DNA from: Yponomeuta sedellus
Lineage: Eukaryota > Arthropoda > Insecta > Lepidoptera > Yponomeutidae
Assembly: GCA_934045075.1 (NCBI GenBank)
Contig: OW203727.1
Span: 14,361,501 to 14,425,500, forward strand
Length of the DNA stretch: 64,000 bases
Direction: 5' to 3'
A program made the position numbers and the translations under genes. Each line of letters opens with the position of its first letter. The stretch's first letter is position 1. Shown here one piece after another: positions 51,011 to 63,388 of this stretch. The notes below the pieces were generated by a model, which was not told the origin of the DNA, did no database searches, and saw nothing but the letters and a program-made list of their open reading frames with translations.

Positions 51011-53911
51011 TACATTATTACATCCGCTTTGCACTTAATAGTTTTCTGTTCCACTAGGTATAAAATAAAGCTTTGTCTAAGCTCAGTATTAACAAGGAAT
51101 GTGTCCTTACATGTAGGATTCCGTCACACGGGTGCTGTCCGTACGTCTGGCCCCAACATTAGTGTTTTCCTACTCTTGTAATACTAATGGTTAGTTATTT
51201 TATGAAGTTAATTCCGGAATCACTTAAATACCTCAATTTTTATCGGAAGAGTCCGACTAAGTTTCGCTCTTATTCGAAGACCTAATAAAATGTAGTGCTT
51301 ACGAAAGTAGTTATTAATTCCAATAATTACCAATGTTTAAGCATAACACGTTGTTATTTTACCATGTAATCCTCTTGGTAGGTATTCTTAGCAACTAATG
51401 TATTATAATAGATTTGAGAACTGATGGTCAGAGTAGAGTTAATTTTCGTTGCATTTTTCTCCACTTATAACTCGACCCAAAGATAGCGGCTAAGGGATTA
51501 CCCTCATTACAAAGGACCAGCGGCGACGTGCGTACCGTTACAAACTGAAATAAACCTTAAATACTTAATACTTTATCAGGACTGTAGTACCAGCGCAAAA
51601 AAGTCCGATCACTTGCGGCCGACGCGACGGGCGCGTAATCTTGTTTTATTTGTATAGTATTCTCTAACTTCCTAAATATTTAAAGATTTATTTCGATTGT
51701 AACTTGTACCGTGACTCGACCTTAGAATAAATCTGATTTCTGACATGGTTCCTGAAAACGTGGTGTAAGAGTTCTCAAATGTTAGCGCTGTGTTTAGCAT
51801 GTATACGTATGATGTCGATTATTACCCTAACAGTATTCCGACAGTCAACCGCATGTGGGAGAGAAGCGCCAAGGCTCGGAAATCTATTAGGCGACCCTAA
51901 ACGCAACCTAATGAGTTAGCGGTTAGCAGGTTGGGGCACGAGTTCGCCACATAACTTTAACTCAGTACTTTCTTAACAAACTGGGAGTAAGCACTGCTGA
52001 ACTGATGCTGATGATGCTATGATGTTGCTCAGGACGGTGCCGCAATGTGGTATGTTTGCGACAGGGATTGGGAAAATTATTGAAGAATGCAAGGGAATGC
52101 TTGAAGAGCATTCTATTTTTTTTGTTCTTTAGTATTTAAGTGAATAATACTATGTTATATCTTTTATATTGTTTACTGCGATGTTTATATTCGATTTATA
52201 ACTACTAAGATTGTAGCGATTTGGCATTAGCTGTATGTTACAAATGTAAATAAACAAATAAATGAATAAGTGAGTGAGGATTTTGCGTAATCGCGAAATG
52301 CGCCGTCTACGAGGCGGCTTCTCGAAGAGCAATTCAAACGTTGTTCGGTAGGTACTCATTCACAAACGCCATGCTGAATCTCAATGACACTTTACCAATG
52401 TGTTTACAGGACACACTTCTAGGTCTCTATGTACGTGCTATCACTGAATAAAAAAGAAAAGAAATGAAAAGAAATTGCAGCCTCTTAAGACTTTTCATAG
52501 AGACTATGCACAAGGCTATAATTTTTTTTTGATACTTTTTGATAAGATATTACGATCCAACCACTTCTTTGTGTCTTCTCGGCATATTAAGTTTCGAGGC
52601 AATTAATTCCAGCGAGACCTGAGCACTCTACTAGTGCCATGCAGTGGGCCACTTTCATATTCTGTGAAATAGCTCTCAGTACTTTTATTGATAGCACAAC
52701 GTGGCGCTCTTTAGGGGAGGGCTATGTCCAGAAGTGGACTAGTATAGCCTGACGACGACGACGACGACGACTTGTATTGAAACTGGGACAAATCTGCCAC
52801 TTACACAAGTGTAAATTCGATACTCGTTTCTACTAGCTAACGTAGCTGTAGTCACGGTATTCCATTAGTAAGTCACTGTAGTGAAACTTATTATTAAGTC
52901 GAACTTCTGTAGGAAATAGTTTGTGGCTAGCGAGGCGTAGGAGGTACGGACGTGGAATGTGTCGACATAAAAGTAGCTGGATGATAAATTGTTACGCATT
53001 AGTGAAACCTGCGTAGCGTCATGGAATATTTGGAATAATATACTTCCCTACATGCCAGTTAGCGAGCTATTAATTAGTTTTACCTGCTAATTAGGTAACT
53101 AGCTTGATAACAAACTACCTACTAGGTGTTAATGGCAATAATAAGTATCGGCTCGTATTTACGACTATGAGAAATATTGTATTATTGGAAAAATCAAAAA
53201 CATCACCAAAAACGGATAAATTCTCATCCAAGCGCTTCACCAAAAATTGCAAAATTTATCCATCTTCGTATGCATTTATTATTTTGGATAACAAAATCTA
53301 TGATATTACCTACTATTAATTTTCACAAGGGTTGTTTCTAAAATGTGCATCACAGTTAGAGTTAGCCTTTCACAACAACATTAGTTTGTGGAATGTTTTC
53401 GGTCAGTTTTCCATTATACAATTTTTTTTTTTTTTTTTAAATAGAAATCGTATTTCAAACTTTACGTGTCCTATATCTAGTGGAATTTACTGTTATTACT
53501 TCAATACAGTAGGTAGTAGGTACAGATGTGCAGTTATTTTGTTGGAATATAAGCAACAAACATTTATGAGAGCAGCTGGTTAAGACATTTGTCCTAGGCC
53601 TAAAGTTTATTGCTGAAACGTAATAAAGTTAAAAATAATTTCATTACAAACCATATCAAACATAAAAAAAATTGGTTTAGGCTAAAAAACTAAACTTTAA
53701 AACCTAAGGCGATTATTGCGTTAACATGGTGGAAACGTACACCTATAGTCACATAATAATACTGAAACTTAAAAAGTAATTACTGCTGATATCACGCTAG
53801 ACTTGATATCAGCAGTACCTACCTACTATCACAACAGGTAGTCCGGGGAAGACGAATTATATTAGTATAACACAAATTATAAACTGTAACACTGGCCAAT
53901 GTTTGTTTCAG
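51011..53911. other. intron of the LRMDA-like gene
   Basis: A LINE-type tail with (gac)n lies at about 52710-52772 (gggctatgtccagaagtgga). A poly-T run is at about 53422-53438. Nothing else recognised. Confidence 0.5.
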
Positions 53912-53991
53912 GAGCCTACGGAAAATGCAACTACAAATACACGGGCAAGCACTCTGAGGGCAACAGGTTTATCGTCAATAGCGACTTGTGA
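53912..53991 (+). CDS. LRMDA-like gene, terminal exon with stop
   Basis: The acceptor is gtttgtttcag. The split codon G/GA gives Gly, followed by AYGKCNYKYTGKHSEGNRF and a short tail ending SDL and a TGA stop at 53989-53991. GKxSEGNRFI near the C-terminus is the feature that most suggested LRMDA. An AATAAA lies about 145 bp downstream (54135-54140). With the three upstream exons this closes the ORF. No alternative terminal exon is seen. Confidence 0.75.
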
Positions 53992-54134
53992 AGAATGCAT
54001 CTTTTTCTAAGATAAGAAAGTAGAGGTTCAACCTTCTTGGTCCAGGTGGAGGTTGTATAGGTGTATCGTTATGATTAAAGCGTTATATTATGATACAGGT
54101 GTCCATACAAGACCTGTATCATAATACTTTTTTT

Positions 54135-54140
54135 AATAAA
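54135..54140 (+). promoter_or_regulatory. candidate poly(A) signal of the LRMDA-like gene
   Basis: AATAAA lies in an AT-rich stretch 144 bp after the TGA at 53989-53991 and is the first canonical signal downstream of the stop. Confidence 0.45.
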
Positions 54141-54746
54141 TAAGAACACAGCCATTCGATATAAGTTCAGCTACTTACTTCGCAACTACTAGTCCTCGGT
54201 TAGGAGATATCGAGTTATGTAAAAGAAAAAGCATGAAACGAAAAAGATTGTCGAGCACGTTTACAGACACGTAACGTGTGTATTCTGTACATATCCTACT
54301 AATATTATAAACGCGAAGTTAATCTTTCACGTAAAAACTACTGAATGGATTTTAATAAAACTTTACAATAATATAGCTTATACCTTATACACCAGAATAA
54401 CACATAGGCTACAATTTAGGATGATTATGTGAATTGTCCAAAATTTGACGAGTGAAAAAGTAAGTAGGAAAAAAATTACCATCTGCGAGCTATTCTGTCG
54501 TGCGCTGCCAAAACCTTTTCTACGCCACGCTAAAAACATCGTGAGGTCTTCACATACCTCTTGAAATTGCCAATCCGCAGTTGGCACGCGTACATATTCA
54601 CTATGCCTAAGATAGCTAATTAACTCTAGTCTAATTAACTCCAGTTCCTCGTATACTAACAATCTGTTAATCTACTGTTAACAGCTGTCAAATGTTTTTT
54701 TTACAGCAGATTACCGGCTTGTTAGTGTACCAGAAACCGGAGGTTA

Positions 54747-54908
54747 CTGTCTTATTTATGTAAACAAGATAGATTCCTGTAAAACTCCTTAGAGGCAGTT
54801 TAAATAATTATTTGTAATTTGTGGTTACGTCGTTCCTTTCACCAAAGACTATTTAAAAACTGCCTCTGAGGAGTATTTTAAGGAACCGTGTGTTTTTAAA
54901 TAAGACCG
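54747..54908. mobile_element. fold-back MITE, TA flanks
   Basis: Ends ctgtcttattta and the complement of aaataagaccg are flanked by TA. An inner inverted pair (ctccttagaggcagttta / aaactgcctctgaggag) makes most of it self-complementary. The end sequence is related to the MITE at 60559-60693. Confidence 0.65.
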
Positions 54909-54914
54909 TAAATA

Positions 54915-57783
54915 TTTTGTGCCTTTTATACTCTTTATGGAAATCTATCTGAATGACAATCTGGGAGATAATAATAGTTTTAGGTCTTTAGGCTCACAAC
55001 TATGATAGATAGAAAAAAAGTCAAGAAACAAAATATGGTGGGGTTAATGATGTAGGTATGTCATGTTGTTTACTTTATTAAGAATATTTTGATATTGATT
55101 ATACTTTATCACTGATGTTTGGTTTTATTTTCTACATATTAACTGAAACAAAAGCGTTATTTTACCCATAGATTTATTTTATTATTCATAATAATGATGG
55201 ATAGTTTGAACCGTTACAACCCTAGGAATGTATTAAGTTGGGTACAGTCAACATAAAAAATAAATTAAGTACTAAAAGTGACACTGAAAAACATTGTTTT
55301 GTCTATACTATACATTTACTAGGGTTTATCATATAAACCGTTTCTCTCATGTACTTTTAAATAAACAAAGCTTTTATGTACAACAAGTTTGTAGAATGTT
55401 ATTATTATGTAGGTACATATTTGTGAACTAAATGCATAGATTGGCTTGATAAATCTAGTTGTCAGATTATCATCTAACTACATTTTCAGTTTGTGACGGA
55501 TTTACTAATCGATTATCGGCAGCGTTTTCTGGAACCCAAAACACTGCAACAAAACAGTCAGTGCTCGCAGTAACGTATGTGTTACCACACTCCTTTCTTG
55601 CAATGTCTTGTATTTTGGTCTATTGTAAAACAGGCGTAGATTCTTTTTGTATACATACCTAAGAAGGTTATCAGAAACAACATTCTGCTTTAGGCTACAA
55701 TTTTCTCTTGTAGTTAAATCCTGCAAAATATTCTCATTGCGTTAATGAATTCGTGAACGAACGCTATGTTACACATATTGTAAAACATCAGGTACGCCCC
55801 ATATTATTCTTTCCGAATAAGAATAATTCTGTGTGGGGCATTAGAACATTTTGTGTTAGATTTGAACGCACACCAGGTTTTTGATAACAATACATATCAC
55901 TAATTGGATAACAGCATTTTTTACTATACAACATGCTGAAAGTAGTTTTCTTAACTATACAAAGTTATTGAAATACGCGATGTGGCAATCAATCATAAAA
56001 TGCGGGCCCAATTAAGTAAATAAGTATGAAAGTAACATAACGGTCTTCTTTGGATTAAAGATTGACGTTTCTTTAATTGATAAGTAATCCACAAATCCTT
56101 TTTCTAATATTTGAGTAATCGCATTTTCTGAGTGCTGATAGTTTTGTTCTAGTAACAACTTATTATATAAAAATTGTGGATATCGATACAAATTTTGTTA
56201 ATATTGAAGCGCAAATTTAGAATGTACCATCTTAGAATATTATGTTAGGCAACCTCTATCACATCATAGCCTAGAACTACAAAATCTATCTACACGCTAT
56301 TCCTCGTGATCTTACGAATTGCCACATTATTATGCTTTACAAATCTTACACTAATTAGAATCTTCTGAAAAAATACATCGTTCAATGTTAGTAAAAACAC
56401 GACAAAAGTATGCTTAAAATGTTGTATGGCAAAACACAACCAACTTTATAGTTGAGTCACAACGCAAGGTTACACTGCTGTTTCATTCAGTTCATTAGGG
56501 AGGGACATATAGGTTATACTAGAAGGCCTTATCCTATTTATGGAGCTCGTAAATTAAAAAAGTTAGTAGTAACAGAAACTATTGTGTTGGTGTTGCCTTG
56601 AAAAAAGTTTTTTACCCATTGTCTTACAATGGGCTTCTATAATAAACATATTTCGTAGCGATTTATTAGAGCTGAATTAGTCTTACTAGAGAGTGGTTCC
56701 CACAATAGAAGTAGGTCGTATTGATGCGTAGTACAGCCGACAATTCATCGACATTTACAGGCGTGTACTCTACCCAGTTACATTACGAGCGACATTGCAA
56801 CAGAAGTGTCAATTTCAAGCTGCTATTCGTCCCTTTGCTCCAAAAATAAAGAAGGAACCTTAGTGTAACCCATATACTTACGTACAACACAAACAAATTG
56901 TAATGATATTGTTAGTTCATGTCTCGACTTCTATAAATTCAATTCAATTTACTTATAAGTTATTACAAACTGAAATCTCATAAGTCTGCTGAAAAACGGT
57001 ATCAACACATTATTTTAACGTTTGTCTCGCAATACGCCAGCAAGTGATTAAAATACTATTTACAATGAAAAAACTTGATATTATATTACTCGGTCTCTGA
57101 CTGATTATATTTTCTGTACAAATATAAAAATATATAATAAAAAAATCATGGTCTTAGCGAGCACAGCTCGTATATAACAGAATACTAGTAGTTAAGTATA
57201 ATTATTTACTCATTAAGTAGTACCTACGAGGAAATTGGAATGTGAATTCACGGTTTTTCTATTACTGTGTTATTATGCGTACTTATCAAATACCGTTTAT
57301 TGTGTGCTATCGACAGAATCACGAATTGCGATCGAATATTATAAATGGCACATTTTTGTAATAATCAAACACACATTCGATTCCTAACTACTATACAAGC
57401 TAACTAATAAGATTTAGGCAGTACGTCAAACAATAAGCAAAATATACATTCCATCAATAAGCAAGATTTATTAATACATAATTTGTTACTGTAAGATATG
57501 CATTGGGTGGGCAGGGGATAAATATCTTCATCGAAAAATATCATCGGAATGCCATTTCATGACCAGCGATTAATGTATAAAATATGCTTTTTATGAACAT
57601 GCATCACACAAGCTTGAGTGTTTACGATAAACATAAAAATATAATATATCTAATCTCTTACATTGACTATCATAAATTATGCTACGTACAATGCGCGGGT
57701 TTCTAGAAAATATCTTTACAAAAGACGAGTTCGTGAACTCTACGCTCTACGGCAAATTGACTGGTCGGTGGTGTGCGTAGGAG
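54915..57783. other. intergenic region between the two convergent host genes
   Basis: AT-rich. I see no exon, RNA gene or repeat that I can name. The 3' UTR of the minus-strand gene probably occupies part of the right end. Confidence 0.45.
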
Positions 57784-57936
57784 TTAGACTTGCGTGACAC
57801 AGTGCGCCAGCTTCTCCACCTCAGTTTGCAGCGCCTGTCGCTTGTCACTCTCGAGCGCGAGCTTTGTCGTCAGCTCCGCGATCGCCGCGCTGAACTTCGC
57901 GTTTTGTGCTTCTAGAAGTTTCTCCAGGTTTGATAT
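57784..57936 (-). CDS. CIN85/CD2AP-like gene, last exon (C-terminal coiled coil)
   Basis: The minus-strand exon follows atgtttttcag and encodes 50 residues plus a TAA stop at 57784-57786. It reads ISNLEKLLEAQNAKF, then IAELTTKLALESDKR and LQTEVEKL, with hydrophobic residues at heptad a/d positions continuing the helix begun in the previous exon. A short C-terminal coiled coil ending in an LQxEVxKL helix is characteristic of CD2AP/CIN85 adaptors, where it mediates multimerisation. Other coiled-coil proteins cannot be excluded without a search, but the exon phases and the upstream WMDELK block support the call. Confidence 0.65.
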   Translation of the reverse strand: MSNLEKLLEAQNAKFSAAIAELTTKLALESDKRQALQTEVEKLAHCVTQV

Positions 57937-58269
57937 CTGAAAAACATTTTAGGGACTTATAAAAACGTTTCTCCAATTTTATTTGGAGTACTCGGGGGGT
58001 TTTCGCGCGTACAAACTTGAACTTTACGCTGAAAACCAGTAAACTTAAAGAATTCCAATAGAATTCATATTTCAATTTTTAGTCAGTAAATTATTTTGTT
58101 TTCGAAGTCTCACGAAAATCACACAATCAGTTTTTGGTAATTTTATAGATAATCAAACAAACAGATCGAGAATATAAACTCATGAATTTATAATTTAGGG
58201 TCAAGGGATACAAACACCATATCGGAACCTTTTTTTATACAGCTTTTTAACAGAGAAGATTTCACTTAC

Positions 58270-58607
58270 CCTACTATTGAGTTGCGCAATCAACAGGTCG
58301 CTATCAGACTTGTCCTGCACTTTGAAGCCATGCAATCGCCTTTCCAGAGTATTGCCCGTCCGATCCAACGAGTTGAAACTAGATTTTTCTATCGGCTTCT
58401 CTTCCATTATCGAGAATCTCTCTGTAATTGAACTAGTCTTGTCTATGACGCTCGCTGACGAGAATTTCTCTGTGATTGAGGAAGTAGTTTTCTCTATTTT
58501 GCCGTTGGCTTTGTCCATGGGTTCCAGGTTGGTGCGGACCGAAGCGGAGGGGGGCGCCGGCGCGGGCGGTTTCTTCACTTCCTCTAACATCGATGTCAAT
58601 GTCCGAC
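58270..58607 (-). CDS. CIN85/CD2AP-like gene, exon 4 visible
   Basis: The exon begins after an atatcccag acceptor and ends with AGTAGG/gtaagt, phase 0. It encodes a Pro/Ala segment (KKPPAPAPP), two internal imperfect repeats of SITE(K/R)FS, and a C-terminal stretch LLIAQLNSR that starts the coiled coil continued by the next exon. The repeated SITEKFS/SITERFS units, about 20 residues apart, are a visible oddity that may be short tandem motifs for partner binding. An ATG at residue 6 of the exon is not needed because the splice phase is open upstream. Confidence 0.65.
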
Positions 58608-59682
58608 CTGGGATATTGTTAAGATATTTATCACGTTGCCATGATCCAAATTTATTGTTACATGTTTTACATTATCAACAATGCACGGCACGTAATCTGA
58701 CATATATCTTGGGGACGTTTAAGTATTATGCAATTTGGGGGGAGGGAGGCGTCTCGTTAAAACGTTACAAGGGCGGTAGGGAAACAACGCGTTACGTAAC
58801 ATTGAGTTTTGTTTAATTTTTAACAAGGGAAATCACCCAATTTGGGAACCCTCTTTGCTTAAGTTTTACCAGGAATCCCTCGACTGCAATGTTTTTTTTA
58901 TAATTAGCCGATTAAGTGTCCCACTGCTGGGCAAAGACCTCCACCATGAGCTTCCACTAATCAAAATATTTTAGTACTAAATTTTCTCAATAGGTAAGTA
59001 ATAATTGTATTATCTATTAAACCCTCAGACTACATTTGTCAAAAGTATACTATGCGAGATATACAGGATGGTGGACGTACAAGAGCTGCCTGCCAGTGCT
59101 ACTTCATGCTGTCACCCTAATAGTCTGGGTGTATAAATTTCCAAGTTTCTGATGTCCTTGCCTGGTTGCCATAGCACAAGGTATCCTAGTACGAGATCAG
59201 GACAAGTGATTGTGTTGTGCGGAAGTTATTATTATTATTAATCGTTACGAACTATTCGCAACGACCTATTAACCTTACGTGAATTGTCCCGTGGTATTTC
59301 TTAATGATTCGCGATAATTATACATAGTTATATATTAAACGGGCCTAATTGCAATTATTTATTAGATTAAACGTAATTATCCTCCATCCAGAAATTAAAG
59401 TCTTAGTAAACAATAATGGCGGAATGGGTAACCATAGACTACTATAGTGTTGTGATGTATGTTGATAAAATGTCGATGTCGATAAAACTATGGTGCATTT
59501 CTGCTGGCGCTATTCGAGGCAATAGAATATTGTACTTCCGAATATTAAGTAATAGGTACTACATATTCTTGAGAACAATATGGATGTGGATGTAAGAAGG
59601 AATTAAACTAAATAAGACATTAAAATGTCTTTAATACAAACAGCATTTATTTCACCGAATGAGACTATAGAGATAACTTGAC

Positions 59683-60235
59683 AGGCAGGGACATCTGGCT
59701 TAAGTAATTCGCATCACTTGCAGAGCCCCGAGTACCTACTTTCCAGTTAGGTTCCACATCGGAATGATATCGCTGTACCCACATGATTATATTATTTTTA
59801 ATGCACTAACCCGTGCTAAGGACAATTTTAAAAACCTATTTAGAGGCTAAAAATTCCACCTATGCCGGGATTCGAACTCGCGACCTCTGGCTATCCGTGC
59901 CAGCGCTCTTTCCAACTGAGCTAATGGGCGACTCAACGGCATCAGTGAAATTTCGAACCTCTTTAATATAATCTTGTGGATCAATCCACATCGTAATGAT
60001 ATCAAGCGATATCATTCCGATGTGGAACCTAACTGCAAAGTAGGTACTCGGGGCTGCAAGTGATGCGAATTACTTAAGCCAGATGTCCCTGCCCGTACGT
60101 AATACAGAGAATATTGTAAAGAGGTTCGAAATTTCATTGATGCCGGTGAGTCGCCCATTAGCAGTTGGCCGCGGGTTCTAATCCCAGCATGGGTGGAATT
60201 TTTAGCTTCTAAATAGGTTTTTCAAATTTTTTTAT
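59683..60235. repeat. inverted pair of tRNA-derived SINEs (second family)
   Basis: Minus-strand copy 59823-59985 and plus-strand copy about 60105-60235 share gtcgcccattagct...gcgctgg heads, a ccggcatgggtgg region and the tail ttagcctctaaatagg. Both carry an adjoining block (gcgatatcattccgatgtgg ... cagatgtccctgcc), inverted between 59683-59775 and 60018-60101. Confidence 0.7.
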
Positions 60236-60424
60236 TTGTCAAGCGCGTTTCAAATCCGATTTCCAAATGCACTCTTCGGTATTTGAGGTTACTGTGTTTT
60301 GACCATTTTTACTGTGTTATGTTATGACAGCTGTGCTGCCTTTTCATACATTCCCATTTCGTTAGTGTTGCAATTAATGTATGTAAGGAAATTATTGCCA
60401 AAAAGTTGTTAAGCAATATTTAAA

Positions 60425-60474
60425 GTCTATCGGTCTTATTAATAAAACAACTTTTATTAATAAGACCGATAGAT
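60425..60474. repeat. AT-rich palindrome (MITE end pair)
   Basis: tctatcggtcttattaataa and its complement face each other across a 4-base centre. The ggtcttattaataa motif is the terminus of the MITE at 60559. Confidence 0.7.
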
Positions 60475-60497
60475 TTTAGTTAAAACCCATTACAAGC

Positions 60498-60553
60498 CCG
60501 TCTTAAAAATAAAAAGCTCGACAGAGCTGTTGAGCTTTTTATTTTTAAGACGG
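60498..60553. repeat. perfect hairpin, 22-bp arms
   Basis: ccgtcttaaaaataaaaagc/tc pairs with ga/gctttttatttttaagacgg around a short gacagagctgtt-type loop. Confidence 0.7.
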
Positions 60554-60558
60554 TAATA

Positions 60559-60693
60559 CGGTCTTATTAATAAAAACTCGTTTGCTTAAAGTGCTGTTAA
60601 AGTACACTTTAACACTGTTTCAACCTTTGAAGGACCAAGTTATAGCGCGTTTGAAGGCCGTTTTAGGGAATCGTGTTTTTATTAATAAGACTG
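60559..60693. mobile_element. 135-bp MITE, TA flanks
   Basis: Ends cggtcttattaataaaaac and gtttttattaataagactg are flanked by TA. A palindromic middle (gctgttaaagtacactttaacactg) is visible. No ORF. Confidence 0.7.
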
Positions 60694-61387
60694 TATCTGT
60701 ATTAGGTGCACATTGCCTTAGCTGGGGCTCCATACTATCTTGAACCTACTTCTTTAAAAAAGTATTTTCAATGAGATTTAAAGCAAAAGTTACCATAGAT
60801 AAACAATATCCAACCGCAACACAGCAGACGATTTATTAACAAACAATGTTAAAAGGTTGACGCGCCGTAATCACAGTATCTCGACAGTATATTAAGAGTT
60901 TAAGACTCATCCTTGACCTCCATTTTTTATCGATATTGATGAACGTCCAGCCCTAACCACCAAAGACAAGACAGAGTAGTGGTAAATGTTAGTTGTAAGT
61001 TTGAGGTTATAGCGAATTCTGTTTTCTGCAAAAAAATCTTAGTTCTACGATGAAATGGATGTATTGTTACAAAAATAATGGTATTGCGTGTGATTACCCA
61101 GATGCTACAATAGTTATCTACTAGCTATTGCGTGTGATTACACAGGGATTGCGTATTTTTCTTCCGGTAAGTGGTTTGTTTACATAATAAGACTTTAATT
61201 TATGGATGCAGTGTACCTTATTTGCCGACGTTTCGGCAGCGTTGCCGTTGCCGTGGTCTCGGTGGCCTTTGTCCAATGATTAAAATAAGTGCTATTCCAA
61301 TCATTGAATATGGACAAGTTACGCGGGGCTATCATTATTATGATTATTTCAAGGTGCTCATTAACATAACTGTGATCTTGGTATTAC

Positions 61388-61493
61388 CTGCAGCAGTGGG
61401 CGAAACGGCAGTCTTGACGACAACGGTATCGTTTTCTTTAGGGAGCGCTGGCGCGGAGTCCTTCTTGGAATCCAGGGAATGCCGTACTTTTGT
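61388..61493 (-). CDS. CIN85/CD2AP-like gene, exon 3 visible
   Basis: Acceptor tatttccag and donor GCAG/gtaatac on the minus strand bound 106 nt reading TKVRHSLDSKKDSAPAL and then TVVVKTAVSPTAA. One leftover G joins GT of the exon starting at 58607 to make Gly. It is low-complexity linker and has no domain of its own; the assignment rests on phase and order. Confidence 0.6.
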
Positions 61494-61765
61494 CTGGAAA
61501 TATACAAAGACGTGGAATTGGCTAACATATAGATACCATCTTTATTAGAAACCAATTTTCATATTTACAAATTGTACACTTGTTAAGAATGTTGCGACAA
61601 AACTTAGTCCCGAAGTTAGAATGTGCGCATGAGTTGCGAATCCCATCATAATGCTATTACTTAGTTGTCAAACAAGCGATAGAGGGGTTGTTACATTGAA
61701 ATACGTCCTGTACATTTTTCGCGCATCGGGACTTAAAAATTATGTTAGAGAGAGCACCATTGGTT

Positions 61766-61771
61766 GTTATT

Positions 61772-61837
<66 letters not shown>

Positions 61838-61838
61838 A
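61766..61838. repeat. (AT)n/(TATG)n microsatellite
   Basis: About 70 bp of alternating ta with a few tatg steps. It creates false short ORFs. Confidence 0.95.
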
Positions 61839-62399
61839 ATGCTCTACGTAACAAAAGAGAAAAAATGGTCAGGGTGGAGAATTTTTACGCTCTCTATTTT
61901 TCACCACAACTCGACCGAACATTGTCCTTGACATTCAACAGAATGTAAATTGTTTATGTACTATTGGACCTAAAATTAAATAGAAGTGTTTATTAGACTA
62001 TATGATAAGCACTCAAACTAGAATACCCTGAAGCATAGCAACTAGGAAAGGACACTAATAAATAAAACTACTACTAAATGAAAATTTAAAACTACAATAA
62101 AAAAAAATCATATTAGATGGAGTTACTTATTTTTAGTTGAGAGAGGCGCACTAATCATAATTTCGTACAAGCAATGTGCATGTCATATGTACCTATGTAG
62201 TTGTCCTGACCACTACCAACTTTTTTTAATCCGTTTTCTATGAATCGACGAGGGTGCCCAGCCGTGAATTCCATTTTCGACTCTTTTAACTAGACCCTGG
62301 TTCACCAACAGTGTGTCGGTAAGGTCAGATGAAACTTAAGGGGATTATGCTACTCACAAATGCAAATTAAAATCGTGTACACCAAAAGTAGTTGCGTAC

Positions 62400-62523
62400 C
62401 TCTTGCTTGACATCGTCGAAGCTCTCGCGCACTGATATCCGGCTGCTAATCGACGATGTGCTTTTGGACATCTCCATCGACTGTGACGTAGTCTTTTTCT
62501 CCTCCAGCCCACATTCCAGTAGC
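62400..62523 (-). CDS. CIN85/CD2AP-like gene, exon 2 visible
   Basis: This minus-strand exon has a gcgtttcag acceptor and a GAG/gtacgc donor. It reads LLECGLEEKKTTSQS followed by a Ser-rich run and SVRESFDDVKQE, phase 1 in and phase 0 out. Both junctions agree with the neighbouring exons. The Ser/Thr-rich, low-complexity linker fits the region between the SH3 domains and the coiled coil of this adaptor family. Confidence 0.6.
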
Positions 62524-62778
62524 CTGAAACGCAGAGGGATTCAGAGTTAAAGTTGTGTAAACGTTTTTTTTTTTCAATGCAGTATCACCTCTCAGAGCTT
62601 CCAGTCATATAGCAGTCTCTAAAGAGAAGACTATAACTGTACATTTTTAATTTCTATCAACATAATCTCACCTACGCTTATTTCGCTAGTTACAGTGGTC
62701 TCTGAAGAGGACAGTGTATGAACATTTACTTATTTCTTTCTCCCGAAGCTAGTCTTGCTGGTCACCATCACTCGTCCT

Positions 62779-62945
62779 GGTAGGATACCGTGTGCTACGG
62801 TAACCAGGCAAGGACGTCACAAACACGGAAATACAACCAGACTGAAGCCATTTGTACAAATGTACAGCGGTTCCCAGTAGGAATCGAACCCACGACCTCT
62901 GGCATTGTAATCAGAGATGTTAACTATGCCAACGAGGCAGTCGAG
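62779..62945 (-). repeat. tRNA-derived SINE
   Basis: Minus-strand copy with gactgcctcgttggc head, gtgggttcgattcctactgg B box and the gtaaccaggcaaggac body, as at 23004-23218. It sits in the intron between exons 1 and 2 of the CIN85-like gene. Confidence 0.8.
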
Positions 62946-62979
62946 TAGTCTATGTTTCTTTCTTTCAACCCAATCTCAC

Positions 62980-63203
62980 CGGTCAGTGCTCCCAGAGCTT
63001 CTCTTGGTGGTCACAGCAGACTCCGAAGAGGTGACCGAGAGGGACTTTCCCAAATCCGCGATAACCGTAGTCTTCTTGGCCTGATTCTTTTTGAGCTCGT
63101 CCATCCAGGGTGCCTTTTGCCACTCGCGCGCCTTCGGCTTTATCTCCTCCGCCTTTTCAGCGGGTGGCGGTAGTGGCTTCTCGGTCGGCACTGGGAATGC
63201 CAT
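62980..63203 (-). CDS. CIN85/CD2AP (cindr)-like gene, exon 1 of 5 visible
   Basis: On the minus strand the ATG at 63203 opens a Pro/Lys-rich segment (PLPPPAEKAEEIKPK), then a WQKAPWMDELKKNQAKK block and a Ser/Thr-rich stretch. It stops at a gtgaga donor with two bases left over, which the next exon (62523) completes to Arg. No convincing acceptor lies immediately before the ATG, so this may be the first coding exon of a short isoform or an exon whose 5' limit is further out; SH3-encoding exons would be outside the window. The APWMDELK-x-NQ block and the later coiled coil suggest the adaptor CIN85/CD2AP (fly cindr), which links receptor endocytosis to the actin cytoskeleton. The family call is recognition, not a search. 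Confidence 0.6.
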
Positions 63204-63388
63204 GGTAAATAAATCACTAACGGCATTTTATGTAATAATATGAGTGACGCATGCTGACATACTTCAGTCAAAGAGGGTATGTATTAGCGAAGGGCATGAA
63301 AATGTACCCAAAGCCGATATGAGCCATGCATGGCTATACTGAAAGCCGTGCATGCAACGTCTCATGAATGTTGACGTAGTGAAAGAGT

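Larger units (their letters stand above)
58610..61387. other. intron of the CIN85/CD2AP-like gene with SINEs and MITEs
   Basis: It contains a LINE-type tail at 58915-58950, a tRNA-SINE tail at 59110-59240, an inverted SINE pair (59683-60235) and three nested AT-rich palindromic elements (60425-60693). The remainder is unrecognised. Confidence 0.55.

Noticed and set aside
52748..52772. (gac)n as a coding Asp run
   Set aside because: It is the tail of a LINE-type repeat next to gtccagaagtggac and has no frame context.
54378..54662. 94-codon minus-strand frame
   Set aside because: No domain, and it sits in AT-rich intergenic repeat-like sequence between convergent genes.
61651..61948. Overlapping frames with Tyr/Ile runs
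   Set aside because: Produced by the (TA)n microsatellite.
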